In this document: in pieces, positions 25,401-40,400 of the stretch | Layout of the letters: each line of letters starts with the position of its first letter | Position numbering within the stretch: the first letter of the stretch is position 1 | DNA from: Acholoe squamosa | Taxonomy: Eukaryota; Annelida; Polychaeta; Phyllodocida; Polynoidae | Assembly (NCBI GenBank): GCA_949317995.1 | Contig: OX439040.1 | Coordinates: 75,551,972 to 75,615,971, forward strand | Reading direction: 5' to 3' | Length of the DNA: 64,000 nt | Notes under the pieces: generated by a model | Databases searched by the model: none | Seen by the model: the letters and a program-made list of their open reading frames with translations, nothing else | Told to the model about the DNA's origin: nothing | Made by a program: the position numbers and the translations under genes

Positions 25401-28400
25401 GACAGATGTACATCTGCGCTCATTTGACAAAGTAAAATTGTCACTAGCAGAAGACGTTGTACTAAAGTATCCAAATTTCTCAAAACCATTTGTAATCGCG
25501 ACTGACAGTTCCAAGTTTGCAGTTGGCGCATGTATTTCACAAAGAGATTGTGAAAACAACCTCAGGCCCGTTGCATTTGCTGGCAGAAAACTATCAGTTG
25601 CCAAGAGAAATTACAGTGTTACTGACCAAGAACTTGTTGGAATAAAATTTGCCATGATTAAGTTTGAACACTACGTTATCGGGAGACCATTCACAGTGTT
25701 AACTGACCATGCTGCATTAGTAGCGCTAAATGGTAAAGTTAAACTGACTGGCAGAATGCAAAAATGGTCCGAATTTTTTGCCAAATTTGATTTCACAATC
25801 AAACATTTGAAAGGCAAATTGAACGTTGTACCTGATGCCCTCTCCAGAATCCCATACAAAGATATTGTAGAAGTGAGCAATGCAAAGCCCTTTAAGAAGG
25901 CTAGGTTCAACTCAGTGCACTCCATCAAATACTACAATCAGGGGGATTATTTCGAAAATTATCCTATCCTAGTGTACAAACCAAAATCAATGATGAAAAA
26001 ACACACCCATTTGAATGCTGTCACTAGGGCCCAAGCTAAGCGCAAGGCTTATGATGAATTGGACTTTGATAGCGATAGTTCGGACGATTCAGATCAGGAA
26101 GATAACAACTTTGATGAGTTAGAGCCCTCATCTGACGAATTCCTTGATTTAGATCAAGATGACAGGCCGGCCATTGAACAACCCTTGGTGAAACAATCCA
26201 AGCGACCAGTGGTTACATCATCAAAGGCCAAAGTTAAACGCGCCAAAGCTGTGAAGTTGTGCAAACATGACAGAGCCACCTCAGCGTTTAAAGATATCCT
26301 AGATCTGTATAAAAACCCATTTTCAACCCAAGACTTGATTAATGAACATAGGGACAAGTTTTGTTCCAGCGTCATTGATTACATAGAATTTGCCAAATTA
26401 CCGGCTGACAACAGATTGGCTAGAGGCATTCTATTGACACACAACCATTACTTTATAAAAAATAAAGTATTATTCAAGATCAACACAAAACTGAATGAGA
26501 AGCATCATTTCTCGCCTCAGTTTGTAGTCCCATTGAAGTTAGTACCCATCGTCCTTACTAACTTACATGACATGCCATCCGGTGCACATATTGGTATCAC
26601 CAAGCTGACAAGTGTTATAACACCCAGATTTTATTGGCCAACAATGAGTTTGGACATTTATAACCATGTTAACACCTGTGATAAATGCCTAAAATCAAAA
26701 TATGTGAAACACCCATTGACATTGCCAATGACGTTGCATGATAAATCACCAACGCCCTTTGCTCATTTAATGATTGATACTGTCAGCCCGATGCATCCCA
26801 CAAAGCATGGAAACAGATTTGTCCAAGTAGTGGTAGATGTATACTCAAGATTCATCATATCTTGGCCTACAAAGAACATCAAATCATTGACCTTCACAAG
26901 GGAGTTCTTTAACAACGTCATTTGTGTATATGGCCTACCATCAGTAGTCTACAGCGACAATGGCACAACTTTCAAATCAACTTTTCAACAATCTTGTAAA
27001 AAGTCTGGCATTGAAAACAGATACGGGACCCCATATCAATCCCGGAGCCAAGGATTAGTTGAGAGAGCAAACCAATCACTAGTCCAATCACTGAGAGCTT
27101 TCACAAATAAAAATCAGGACAATTGGTGTGAATACATACGCGCCATTGCTTTTGGTTTAAATGTGAGTTCGTCATACAGTCTTGGATACAGCCCATATTT
27201 GTTCCTGTATGGAAGAAATGCTCGTCTGCCACCAGCCAAAATCTTTGAAGATTTAGATACGGATTCAAAACCTGTTTTGAACATTTGATGAAAATCATTC
27301 AACAACAGGACGGCCTCACTTCTGAAATTGAGAAGAACTTTGAATCGTCTCAAAGGAAAATGAAAGAAAGATGGGACAAAGATAAAAATCACCACACATT
27401 TTCTGTGGGTCAAGTTGTATATGGCGCTGTATCATGAGTTTGATGCAACTTTTGGATCCATAGGGATCGGGAAGGGGTCAGACCTAAAACTCTAGTAGGC
27501 TTAAATCCATCTGTATGAGTAAACTATATTTATTGATGGATGACCATACAAGGTTGTTTTTTCTTAAATATGTGCACTCCCCCCATGGCACCTCTTCAGA
27601 CATATGGTACCCCATTCTGTCCCGTTCCCAACCACTTTTATCTTGTTCTCATAGATAGTCTTTAATATCCAAACCTTCTATACATTTTCTGTGCAAAATT
27701 ATTTGGTCATGAACATACTTCATAGCTGTAACATCCTTTCCACTTATCTCATTAGGGATTTAAGACCCCAGCCTCCCTAAATTTGAATTTTCACCCCTTT
27801 TTTTTGCAAGAATTTATACTAAACTTTGAAATTAAGGTAAACAAATAGGGCCAGAGTAATACTTTTGGTCCCAGGGGTACTGCAAAACCTTCCCCTTAAA
27901 TTGTTATCCTGGGTGAGAACCATATCCATAAAGATGTTTTCATAATTTTCAATATACTCAACCATGTAAAGTGGTTGGGAACGGGACAAAGGTGATTGGG
28001 AGCAGGGTATGATCAGGATATACATATGTAGGTGAACTGACATGTAAGGCCCTATATTGTCAACGGACCATTACAAGTGGTGAAGTGATTATACACGGAA
28101 TCCAGAGAAGTTCATTTGATCCTTTTATTGCGTAGCTGACATGAGTGTTTCATAAAGATGGTAACAATGATAACACTCGCCAATATCCAAGCTCTGCCCC
28201 TGATCCTATAGCTCAACCTGTTGTAGGTTCTAGGTATAGGTGTAGGGTGTAAGCTGGAAGAGATGATTGGGAGCTGCTCAAGCTGCCTTTTATATTAGGG
28301 GCTTGAGCAGCTCACAGTATTGTGAAATATTCTATACACGTGGTTCAATAAAATAGAGACACGTGTCATGGATGGAGATTGCCACCTGTGGGTGAGTCAT

Positions 28401-31400
28401 GTTAATGAGAATTGAGAGGAGATTGTGAAATATCCTCCCATTCCAAATATGGCACCACGGGTGTATCGCACTTCCTCCAGCAGGGCTGTGTGGGTGTAGA
28501 TAAGGTTGGAATGTTATTACATCCGTGTACCTTATGTCACAGAGTCTCATGGAGGAAGTGTATTCGTGATAACTTATGGATCCTGGTTCCTGTTGGGGAA
28601 TACAGGAGGTTGTTGAGTGTGGATCGTGAGCAGAGCTTAGGTTTTATATGGCGAAGAAATTAGTAAATATGAAAAATAATTATAATACCCAGAATGGTCC
28701 ATTGACAAATCCCCACATTCCTACTCGTCTCTGCACGAGTGTAAAGGGAGAAAAATAAGCAGAAAATAAGGCTTTGCCAAGTCCATTGACAATTATGGGT
28801 ATTATGATACATATACAGGGTTTTTGTGAAAACCTGATGAGTTTGACATTATATGCGGTATAAAAATAAAGCAGTTCCTTTATGGAATTACAGAAATACG
28901 GTTTGTGTGGATCAAGTGACTTAATCTATGTACAGGTTATGAATGCAGGGACATGTGCAATGCTTATAATATATATGTATGCTTTGTTAAAAAATGAGAA
29001 TTTTTCTGGTTTGATGACAAGGTTTGTTTTATACATTAATATGCAATGGACATATCCAGGTGAGAATTAACTAAGTTCGGTAATTCTTGGTACTGTAGGG
29101 TCAATAACCAACACAAGGGTGATAAGTTTTTGGCTCCACACTACCAAGGTGTACAACCGAAGTTGTGTAGGGTTTGTTTACACAGTTGGATACAAGGTAT
29201 AAATCAAAGTGGTATTCAGTGTTTGACAGAAACATGATAATTTCCACTAAAACATATGTAAATGGGGTATATAAAACTTATTGCTATAGATAAATAATTT
29301 GACTAAAACTCATAAATACATGTCAAAGCTGAGTTTGAAAAACAGTGGTGAAAGTGATGAACTTTATAGCGCCTAGAGAGGCAAGCCAGGAGGCCACTTT
29401 GGTCTGTCTCTCATAAAATTCATCAAAGAGAAATCTTAAGCTGATATATACATTGGCCTAGGGAAAAACAGGCTTAAAGAATCCGGTGAAAAGGATTTGA
29501 CATACCAAAAAAAAAATTGACATTTTCAGAAAGTGAGTACATGTATAGGTGGGGAGGGGGGGCTGTTTACAATCGTGTCTCAGCGATTTGGATATTAAAA
29601 CATGGTTATGCAACAATTGGTTCTGAAAAAAAAAGTCTATTTATGTGTCCTGAAATGTCGTTGTGGGTGTATGCTGTTGGGAGGTTAGTTCTGATGTTCC
29701 TTGATATTGAAGTCTTTGAACCTGCCCTCAGTTTTACGATGGGTCCTGGATCTGATGGGCCTGAATTTAGAGATGGTAATGTCAGAAAAGTCTAAATACA
29801 CTGATGCTAAGTCACCAGCCGTGGCCACATCTGAATCTGAGTTAGAATCAGATTCTGGAGGGGTGGTGGGCTTAACTGGCATGGGTTTCCACATGGTTTT
29901 GGGTGGAGGTCCATGTCTGTTGCCACTTGGTTTAAGTTTATCGCCGTAGGCACAAGGACACAGGAACCTATTTGGTTGGTGGTAACATGGTATGCACAGT
30001 TTGGCAGCAGACACCTGCCCATTGGTGTGGCGGCAGTAGGCGTTGTTATGCTTGTAGGCTGGTGGCATATGTGTGCCAGGCCTAAAGGCTGCCAACACAT
30101 AGGTTCCCCTGGGTGTTAGAGGGGGCTTGTTGCTCGGTTCCCTCCATTGTTTGTTGGGAGTTGGTGCTGGGGCTCGGGGTCTGCGGTTGGTGGGGTCTGA
30201 TGTTGGTTGTCCTCTTCCTCCCTGTCTCTTTCTTCTGTTGCCCTCTTTGACAATGAAGGCTCCGGCTTGTTTTTGCATTTCGGGGCTGCAGGGCCGGCGG
30301 ATGGTGGGGCTGCCAGGTCTCCAGAGGAGGGGGCTGTAGGGAAGAGAGCAGTGAAAACAAACCATTAACAGAGGTATAGAATCCTGCTTGGGTCAGCCGG
30401 TGGCCTTGTCAATACAGGATAACCAATGAGTGCAATGAGTTTCTGCTATTTGACACAAAATATTAACTGACAGAGCTCAATATGATTGTAAAAAATGGAG
30501 CGCGGTAAGTGTAACTAAGCAAGCTTAGTTGGTTTATTTGTTTTAAGCTAGGTGGCGGTACCGAGCTGTCGCTTCACCGTGCCGAACCTGATTTTCCAGA
30601 TAAAAATTCTGAAAAATATTTCAAAACGGTGGCCTAAAATTCCAGAATTTGGTTGAAACAGGTTAAAAATGGTTTGAGTTTTGACATTCTAGCATGAGAT
30701 TTGTTAATTGGTGTTTAAGGGTGAGAATCTGAAAATTTTGAATTAAATTTTGAGTTTTGATGCCTGTAGCCTTGGCCCTATATAAGATATGGGTGCTGGC
30801 TATCTTATCAGTAGTTATGCAAGATGGATATTGTGCAGGGCATCCTGTATTTCCCAGACAATCAGGGCCTACTAATCACCGTTTTCATCGACGAGGATGG
30901 GACGTAAAAGTAATTTTAAACAAGTGGCCGTGTGAATTTTCTTTGGGATTTTGAATAAGAGAATTTTGTTTGGGAGTTTTGGTAACTCAATTTTGGATTT
31001 GTTGTCTTGCAGGATTCATCAGGTCACCTATCTACTGCTGGCGCCTCAGGTGCCGGCAGTGAGTTATCCCTTTTATCATGATGCTCAGGTTGTTTGCACG
31101 TGTTGATGTTGTTGTTTTTAGCTAGTGTATCAAGTCAGAACGATCATGTGACCGAAACTAACCATCATTTGCATATCACGAAGCCTTTTAAAAATGGCAA
31201 CGCCGGGTCGCGACTGGCGCGAAAATTTTGTGCAGACGCCGTTGGTGCGTCTATGGATTGTAAAGCGTTTGTGCGTCGTCATTGATTAGGTTTGTGAGTT
31301 TAAAGTGAGGCAACGGCAGGGTGTTTGCGAGTTGGTGGGCGTGTTTTAGGTATTAGGTCGAGATGGGGGTTTGTGGGGGGTCCTTGGGGGTCTTCAGGAA

Positions 31401-34400
31401 TTTGGCGGATAGGAGGGGGATCCCCACATCAGCATTTACATGGCTATCCGGTCTGCTATGCAACACGTGCTTCAGCACCTGCCATCCCTACATAAGGGTG
31501 GTGGTACCATCCAGTGTTGTAGCTTCAGGCTTGTGGGCGCTGGGGAGAGTCCATTATGGGGGGGGGGCCTCGGGGGTGGCCGGTGGAGGTCGCTGAGGAT
31601 GCTGAGCGTTCTCAACGATCCCCACATCAGCTGAAACTAACGGTCTAAAACATGAAAAACCTACCATCCATGGTGTCAATGGCCCTCTCAGCCAGTGTAG
31701 GGTCAAATAAATATAGATCCTTGGGTGGTTGGGTTTCTCTGAATTGTAGCAGGGCCATCTCTGCCGGAGTTGTCCCACTGGTGGAGGCTTTAGGGGCTTC
31801 CCGCCTGGGTAGGTCCTTTCTCCGTGTCATAGGTGGCACTGGTTTAAAGCTGGCCGAAAGTTCATAATCACTTGGTGTGAGTTGGAAGTCAGGTTGGTTT
31901 TCCTGTACAATGGCCAGGGTGACCGTGTGGGGTCTGGATTTGAGGACGATTGCGAGAGGAATGCGCCAGAGCAAAGGGCAACTGGGGTACCTCTCCAGCT
32001 TCACCGTCCTCAGTCTTCCACCAATGATCATTCCGACCTCTGACTTCCAATGCGCATCAAGATGACGGGCTAGAGGGAAGGTTAACCTGGGTGGTGCTAG
32101 TTTGGGTGCCAAGATGGAGACTGGCCAAAGGTTCCGTCCATATACCATTAATCCCACTGGAAAGGCATATGTGTGCCCTCCAGAGTGTATCTTCAGCACG
32201 AATCTTGGGGTGCCGGGGGCGGGGTCCTGTCTGCCGTAGGGCCAATGCCTGAGGCAGCGTCTCCCTGCGGCTTTGATGAAAAGCAAGATGAGGATGATCC
32301 CCAGGAAGGCGATCATGGAGTCATACCTTCCTGGCATTTGGATCCAGTCAGGTGTTGTTATTTCCTGGGGTGTGGTCCGCGTTGGCCAATTTTGGTTGGT
32401 GTTCTTAATCATTTCCTTAAGCTTATTCCAAGACGCTGCGTCAGCCATCGTTGCTCGAGTGTGAATGGTGATTAATTGGGCCAGATATGCCACGCGCATG
32501 TGCACACGACACGTGATCAAGCAGTACAAGATGGCGATGGCTGGCGACAACAGGTATAACCAAGGGGAGAACTCCAGGTGATATCCTAGATGCATGAGTG
32601 AGTTGGTGCTCAGGATGGATGATTTATCATGTATTTTGGTGGCAGCGCCCTTTAAGTTTAGAATGTCATTAAATAGGGGTAGGAATTTTTGGTTGTGGAG
32701 GCGCTTAAGGCGCTGAAAATTTGGTAGGTTCAAATGGGTCGGGGTGGTTGCTATGGTTACCCCTGATATATTGTTTGGTGGACTGTCGAAATGCCGCCAT
32801 AGTGGCAAGTTTACGGGCACTTTGGCAATAGGTTCTAAAGTATAATTTTGGGCGCAGGACAAATTGGAATTAATCATTATCATGCCTCTGTTTCTAAGTG
32901 AGCAGAGGCATGGTACTGAGATAATAGAGTAGGCTGCATTTTTGATTTCGATTTGGCCTGAGTTTGAGCATTGCATTATTGATGGTGAAGTGCTAGTGAT
33001 CAGCATGTAGGAACTTTGGGAGATGGGCTTAATAATGTTAGGGATTTGTGCTGTCATATGGGCCTGGAAATTGCAGGTGTGATGTACAGCGTTTGGTAAG
33101 TCTAAAAATAGAGATAAGCTGCAGGTGGGGTACCTGGGAGATAACATGGGCAAGGGCAGATTACATGTAAAAAAACATTTACGTCACATAGACCTAGGTC
33201 GGTGTGGTCAAGTTCGATGTAGTGTGACTGGGATACAGACACGGCTATGTAATCGGGCAAAGACTGTACTTGTGTAAATCCAGTAGTGTTTATATTGGTG
33301 GTATCAAATGGGACTGGGAAGGCTTCCGCCCTGTAGATGGAGTAGATGTTGTCTCCTAGTCCTATGGGTATTGGTATTGTGATGTAAAGTTTGTTTAGGT
33401 TCTGCCAGTGCACATGCACTCTCCTCTTGTAGTAGAAACCGGTGGGTACATTTAGAATTGTGATACCTTTATGGGCCTCATACAAGGAGCTTGATAGGTT
33501 ATTAAGTCCATCTTCCATGGCTTTGTGGGGAATTAATTTTGGGGGTAGCTCACCTTCCATTAAAGAGGTTAGTGAGTCTAGGAGTGTGTCTAAATCGTTC
33601 TGCAGATTCATTAGCGCTTCAATTTGAGAGTTAGCTGCAGTAAATAACATTGAATAATATGTGTCCTGTCTGCTTTGTTGTTCCAGATTGAATAAAATAT
33701 TCGATATATTATTACTTAAACGCTGGAGGTTAGAGCTGAGTAAAGACAGGGCATCATCCGTGTTATTTTGTATACTGGAGAAAACGCTCAGAGATTGGTA
33801 ATTAAACTCAGAAATGTTCAGTAGGAAATGCGTGGCTAATTCTACCACATGCATTTTAGTAGCTAGTGTTCTTTCTAAGTCTGACATTTCAGAATTCAAT
33901 AGATCTACTTCAGGTTGCGCGCTCAAGTCAATTGACACTCTCAAAATGTCACCTATGATTTGTCCTGGGGCACCTCTGGGTATCTTGGTTTGGGGGTGCT
34001 CTAGAAATTTTATTAAGAGGTCTAAAGATTTCTATGATTTCTGATAAAGGTTTGCCAAAATTAGATCTAAAGATTGGGCGGTCTCCGATATGAAACTTGG
34101 GGCATTTCTGCTGATTAGGGTGGTTAATCTGTCGCTGTAGGGTTTTATTAAATGATAGGTCTAATGCGAAAACTAATGGGTAGTCCATATGTCCTGAGAT
34201 CATTTTCTGGGTCATTTTGGTGAACAAAACGCCATAATTTGGCCTGAAGATGGTTTCTCTTTTGGTTACAAAATCCTGTGCTCCTGACTGTTGGGTCTGG
34301 GCGCACGTGAATAGGAAAAGTGCTGCCAAGCAGGCTGCTATCTTAAAAATAGAAATTTAGATAATCTTATGAGAAATGAGTAAATAAAACCGAGATAAGA

Positions 34401-37400
34401 CTGTAAAAGTTGGATAGGGTGGTTCTTTTTGAGGGGTTTGGGTTGGGGAGTTAGCTTTGTGTGAGGTGTGTTTGTGTTGGGTGGTTGAATGTGATTGTGG
34501 CACTTTGGGGTGTGTTACTTAAAAGGTTATCAGGTTGCTAGGCTGATATCTTAACTAGCAAGGATGTCTCCAGCTTAGTCATAAAAAAAAAATTGGCATG
34601 AGAGAAAAGAGAAATTGAGAAAGATAGGTAATTGGATATTCAAACTGTGAGTGAGTAGGGAAAAATGGGTCAATTCAGGGATGTGAGCTTTTGACTATGT
34701 AAGGGGCGTATTTGACCATTTCAAACGCTGCCAGCTGAGTCTGAAGATTTGTGGTTTGGATTATGACGTTATGTCTGCCAATACTAGTTTCATATCTTGG
34801 TAGCTCGTTTAGTGGCTTCTCTGAGGCAATCAGAGTCCTGGCACATAGAAGTGCAATGTAACTTGATGTTTCTTCACTGAATCTATCCCATAATGGGATA
34901 GTGGGGAAGTCTTTGCATAAGTCAAATATTATGGCCTTGGTGGCTGATAATACAATGGGGTCTTGTAGGGTGAGCTCTTTTTGAACTGTTTTATTGTTTA
35001 GGTATACACCTAGGTCATTGCTGGATATGTGTTTGATCATGTCTCTTTGCTCCATAATAGTTATTCTGATCTCGAACAGATCCATAGCCTTGCTTTTTAT
35101 GCCGTTTGGGCCTAGAAGACTGTGGATGGTCCACCCTGAGTTGACTCCATGTCTAATCTCTGGGGCGCTAAGGCTGTGTGAATAAATGGTTTGATAGGTT
35201 TGTGGTTAGACTAAGGTAGATGGAAGGGTTGATGGGGGGTTTTGTCAAGAGGTTGATAAGTAAAGTTGTGAAAAGTCAGGCTGCCATACATGGTTTCGAA
35301 AAAGGACTGCAAATTCAACTATTGCATTTTACAAAGCACTCTGGGCGCACACTACCATTGGCATGTAATGGGTATCTGGGCAACATGATGGTTGATTCCA
35401 TCATTGTCATGCTAGAACGATTGATGACGCTACTAATGGACACATAAGACCAATCCTACCTGGGCTTGTTGCATGGCAGTCCCGACACTTGGGTCCTGTG
35501 GTCTCCGGATGCTTGCTCCATAGCTGCTGGATGTGGTGAGTTTGGTTTGTATGATGAGAGTGGTTAAGATGGGGGTGGTGTGAGGCGTCTAAGCACTTCA
35601 TGAGGTTGGCTAATTCCTCATTACATGCTTCCTGATGAGGTATGTCTCACCCATATATGGCGCGGGGCCTAGCTATTGGTTGGTTTGCATATACTTGCGC
35701 ACTGATATGCAAATTTAATGGACCCTTGCAGGGGTACTGATGATCATAGGATGATCTGAATATTGTAGTATGGTTAGGGGTGGGGGGTGATGGTCGTGGC
35801 GCTGAGATTAGTCAGCTTACCAGGGGTGCACTTGTTCCTGTTATGTTAACACAGCAGGGAACCGTGCTGAATTATTTGATTAAGTGTCTCACCAAACATT
35901 CCAGTACTGATGGTAAACAGAGGCATAAACACGGATCAGGATGTCTAGGTGCTGCTCTCCTACGATAGGTGGTCATTTGGTAATACTTTAGGGTATAGAG
36001 GAGTCCTGAGCTTGTAACAAACCGGCGCATGCGTGTTCCTTAAATTAGGATCCACGAATCGAGAATACGCTGTGACCTTGGGTAATTTAAGTGGCGTGCC
36101 AACCTTAATCAATCATTATATGACTGTCTGAGTTTCAAACTCTAGATAAAATTCTTGACAATGTCCCATCAGTAAAAATAAGCCAGAATGCTTTGGGGTT
36201 TGTGTAAAAATTTTGAAAGGTGTAGGTAATTTGTATGATCTTGATAGGGTATAAATGAAAAAAAAATTAATTTGTGGGGGGAAAAACATCATTGCACAAA
36301 GCAACACTTGACCAAAACTGTCACTGGGTGGGGACAAAAAGGTAGAGGTATGTGTGTGAGTGTGGGGGGGATGGGGGGAGTTGGGGTTGAAAAAGGAGGA
36401 ATTTGTGTGTTCTGAAAATCTATTTCTTTGTCTTGGACTTTTTCTTTGCCTTCTTTATTGGGGAAGGGGCAAAGGTGACAAGTCCTTTCTTTGCAGGTCG
36501 TCCTCTTTTCTTTTTGACTGCGGGGGATTCTGGTTCACCAGTATGGGTGGAATTTAGATCAGGGTCATATAAGGAACTAATTGGCCCAGACTGCAGTCTT
36601 TTGATTACAGCCTTGGTGCTAGCCTTGGTGATCGGTCTCCTTAATCTAGATACGTGTATTGATTTCTTCAATACTTTGCCATCCTGTAGCCTTTTTAATT
36701 TTGCAGTTACTGGTGAAGTCATTTTCATGATGATGTATGGTCCACTGTAGGTGGGCTGCAGCTTTTTGCTTGTTTGCTTGACCAGCAGGTTAGGTATATG
36801 TAAATACACAAGCTGACCTGTGTCATAGGTGCATGGAGAAGCAGTGGCGTCATATCTGGCTTTCATCTTTTTGTGGTATTTAACCATGCTCTCAGCTGCC
36901 TTGAATTGGATGTCATCTCTTAAACTGAGTAAGGCGGTAACCAATTTTTCCTTGTCTTTGATCTCTTCTGTTTGTTAGACCAAGGATAGGGAAGATTCAG
37001 TTGGGAGATGTGTTTGCCTTCCAAATACTAAAAGATTGGGTGAGTATCCTAACACGCTGCATACAGTGTTGTTTATGCTGAATGCTATAGCCTGTAGGAA
37101 GGTTGACCAATGTTTCTGTGATTTGGAGACAAAGGCTCTGAGTGAAGATTCTATTGTCTGATGTTGACGCTCACATAGACCTTGTGATTTTGACCAATGT
37201 GCACTTCCTGTCACATGTTTGATGCCGAATTTTTCACAAAAAGATGTGAAATATTTGGACACATACTGTTGTGCATTGTCTGTGTTCAGGACTGATGGGG
37301 TCCCGAAAACACAAATAACCCTTTGGAAAAATCCTAGCGCTACTTCAGCGCTGGTGTTATCCTTTGTGGGTCAAACAGTGATGTGCCTGGTAGCATGGTC

Positions 37401-40400
37401 TGTGACAACATGGATAAATGAGGATCCATCCACAGCAGGTGTGAAAGGACCGATGGTGTCCATGGTGAGGTGGGTATAGGCTGTTAAAACAGGGTCCCTC
37501 AGGGTCATTGGGGTTCTCAAGTGTTTTGGTCTTTTCTTTGTTGTGAGACATGTGTGGCAAGTGCCACAGTAGTCAAAAACTTGTTTGAACATGGAACGCC
37601 AAAAATACCTGGATCTGATTGCTGCATAAGTTTTAGTGGGACCAAGGTGTCCTCCTAGTGGCGAGCAGTGTGTGGCCTCAATTAGTGATTCTGCCCATTT
37701 CTCTGGCATCACTATTTGTAGTGTAGGCTCCAAACTGTCTCCATAGGTTGATTTGGTGATTCTGAATAAAACTTCGTCTAAAATCATGAACTGGTCATGG
37801 TTTAGCAGTACCTGTTTGCTAAGGCTGGGGTCTTCCGGTAATTCACCCTTATTGATGTATGACAACATGGAGTTTGAGAAAACATCCTCTTGCTGTGCCT
37901 GTATCAGTGTCTCCCTAGATGGGGTCAGGGAGTGGTGTTTACATAGCTGGCTTATCGCTCGCTCAGCCATGGGTAGCACTTTGTGTGATAGCTTAGCCCT
38001 TCTGGTGTTAGCTAATCTCACTGATACTCTGGGTGACCTGGATTTGGGTGGGCGGCCCCTGGGCTTGGTCTTGGTGGCCTTGACCTTAGGGGGGCGGGTC
38101 TGTTTACTCCTGGTTGATATGCTGGGCTGAGGGGGTGTGTCTGGGTCTGGTAACTTGGCTTTAGATCGAGTTAAAATACACAGCTCGGGTTCAATTTGAA
38201 TGGAGCTGAGCTTTTCTCTCTCAGAGCTACCTTTCTTGGCAATCACACCCTTTGGCTTCTTTGAGGTGCTACCCCAAATCTGTCCTCCTTTTAGTATGGA
38301 CCTGGGTGGTCCCATGAGGACTGGATTATTGGGAATTGGGTCATTTGATTTGAAGACTTTGGTCATGGTAATGTCAGAGAATTTAACTGATTTAGGAGGG
38401 AGTATTATTTTACCTTGAGACCTGATGGGAATTGGGTCATCAGAGCCGGGCAAGTACTTCCTTCTGGAAAGAAAATCTGCCACAATATTGGCTCTGCCTT
38501 GCAGGTATCTGACTTCAAAGTCATAAGACATGACTGTGTCAACCAACCTGGCTAACCTTCTATTGGTTATATTTTCCTTTTTGTTGAAAAGGGAAACCAG
38601 GGCGGTGTGGTCTGAGTATACTTTGAAGTGAGTTCCATCCACATAATGGTGGAACTTTTTGACTGCAAAGACTATTCCCAACAGTTCTTTATCAGTTATC
38701 CCATACCTGAGTGATTACAGCTCCTAAGCTGTAGTTGCTGGAATCAGTAAAAATGACAAAAGGTCTGTTATAGTCCGGGATTGCAGCTTTAATTTTCTCA
38801 AAGGCTCTCTGACATTCAGTGGTCCATTTAAAGGTGCTTTTTGTCGCCTCATAAAGGGGCTTCATGACGTGGGCAAAACCTCTGATGAACCTCTTGTAAA
38901 ACTGCGCCATACCATTGAAACATCTAAGATCATGGATGTTTTTAGGTGGGGGGAAAGTTTTGACGGGTCCTATTTTGTCTGGGGATGGGGACAATCCATG
39001 CTGGTCTACATTGAAACCCAAAAATTCCATTTTGGTAGTTCCAAATTTGCATTTCTCTGATTTCAGTTTGATATTTCCCTTGATAAAAAGCTTCAAAACC
39101 TTGTCCAGATCTTGTAAGTGCCTTTCCCACGTGGGGCTGTAAATGGCTACATCGTCCACATATGCTACAGTATTTTTATACTTGCATTTCATGAGGAGTT
39201 GTTCCATTACATTCATGAAGGATAGGCCTGAGGTTTTGAGTCCCATGGGGAGAACTTTGGCCATGTATCTCGTGCCATTGGCAGAGAAGGTGGTAAGTGG
39301 CCTAGATTCTTCCGCTAGTGGAATCTGGTGATAAGCGCTGTAGACGTCCAATTTAGAAAAATATTTGGCGCCTGTCCTGCCTATCTGCTGCATGAGGTCG
39401 TCAGCTCTGGGGAATGAGTAGGAGAAGGTTTTTAAATTCTCATTTACCCATCTGTAGTCAACTACAATTCTCCAACCAGAGGCTACTGACCTGTCACCTT
39501 GTGGTTTTGGCACTAAAAAGGCAGGTGAATTCCACTCACAGGGCTTGGTACACTCTTCTATCACACCTTGTTCTAAGTGTTTCTTTAGAAGTTCCCTTTG
39601 AAAGATTTCTTTGTGGGGGGACATTCTATAGGACGGTCTGTTGCAGGGTTTGAAGTCTGGTTTTAATTCCAATTTGACTTCATTTTCTATAGCGCTCTCA
39701 TTTAGGACAAAGGCTTGCCTGTTTGCTTCAACAATGTTTTTAATCTGTTGTTTTTGAGCTTCAGAGAGCTTGTCACAGATTTTATACTTCAAAGGTTCAT
39801 CTCCTTTGGGGAGTTGGTCCATAGGGTCCTCTCCGCAGTTAATGGGAAATAAGTCCTTTTCAGTTGTAATGCTGTTGAGTGAGTGGGCGCTATTGAGTGT
39901 GCCAATGGGTACAGCCTTTTTGATGTTAAAGAGCCTAAATACACCAAGGTTCATGTGTCTTTTTATCTTGATGGAAAAATCATTTGGGTTAGCTACTGTT
40001 ACTGGTACTATTTTAAGGTCAGACCTAGGTTTAACTATGGCATGCTTAATTAGTACCAGTAGAGCAGAACCTGAGTTCTCAGTCAATCCAGTTTTTCCCA
40101 CGATGTTGTTATTCCCTACCACAACAGCATTGAAGGTGGCTTCAGTATTTGGTGGGATATCAACATTCTTGTTTGCCCTGATGTAATTGGGTGATGGGGG
40201 AGTGGGTCCAAAGGAAATTTTTGCCTTATATTTGGTCATGAAATTTACTCCTAAAATTAGGGGATGGTACAGTTCAGGTACCACATGGAATCTGGATCTG
40301 AATTCATGGCCACCAATGAGGAATGTTACGGTCATGGAGTGATTTACTTGGATGGGGGTTTTATCAGATAGTAAAACTGTCAGTCGCGCGCGTCTACCGT

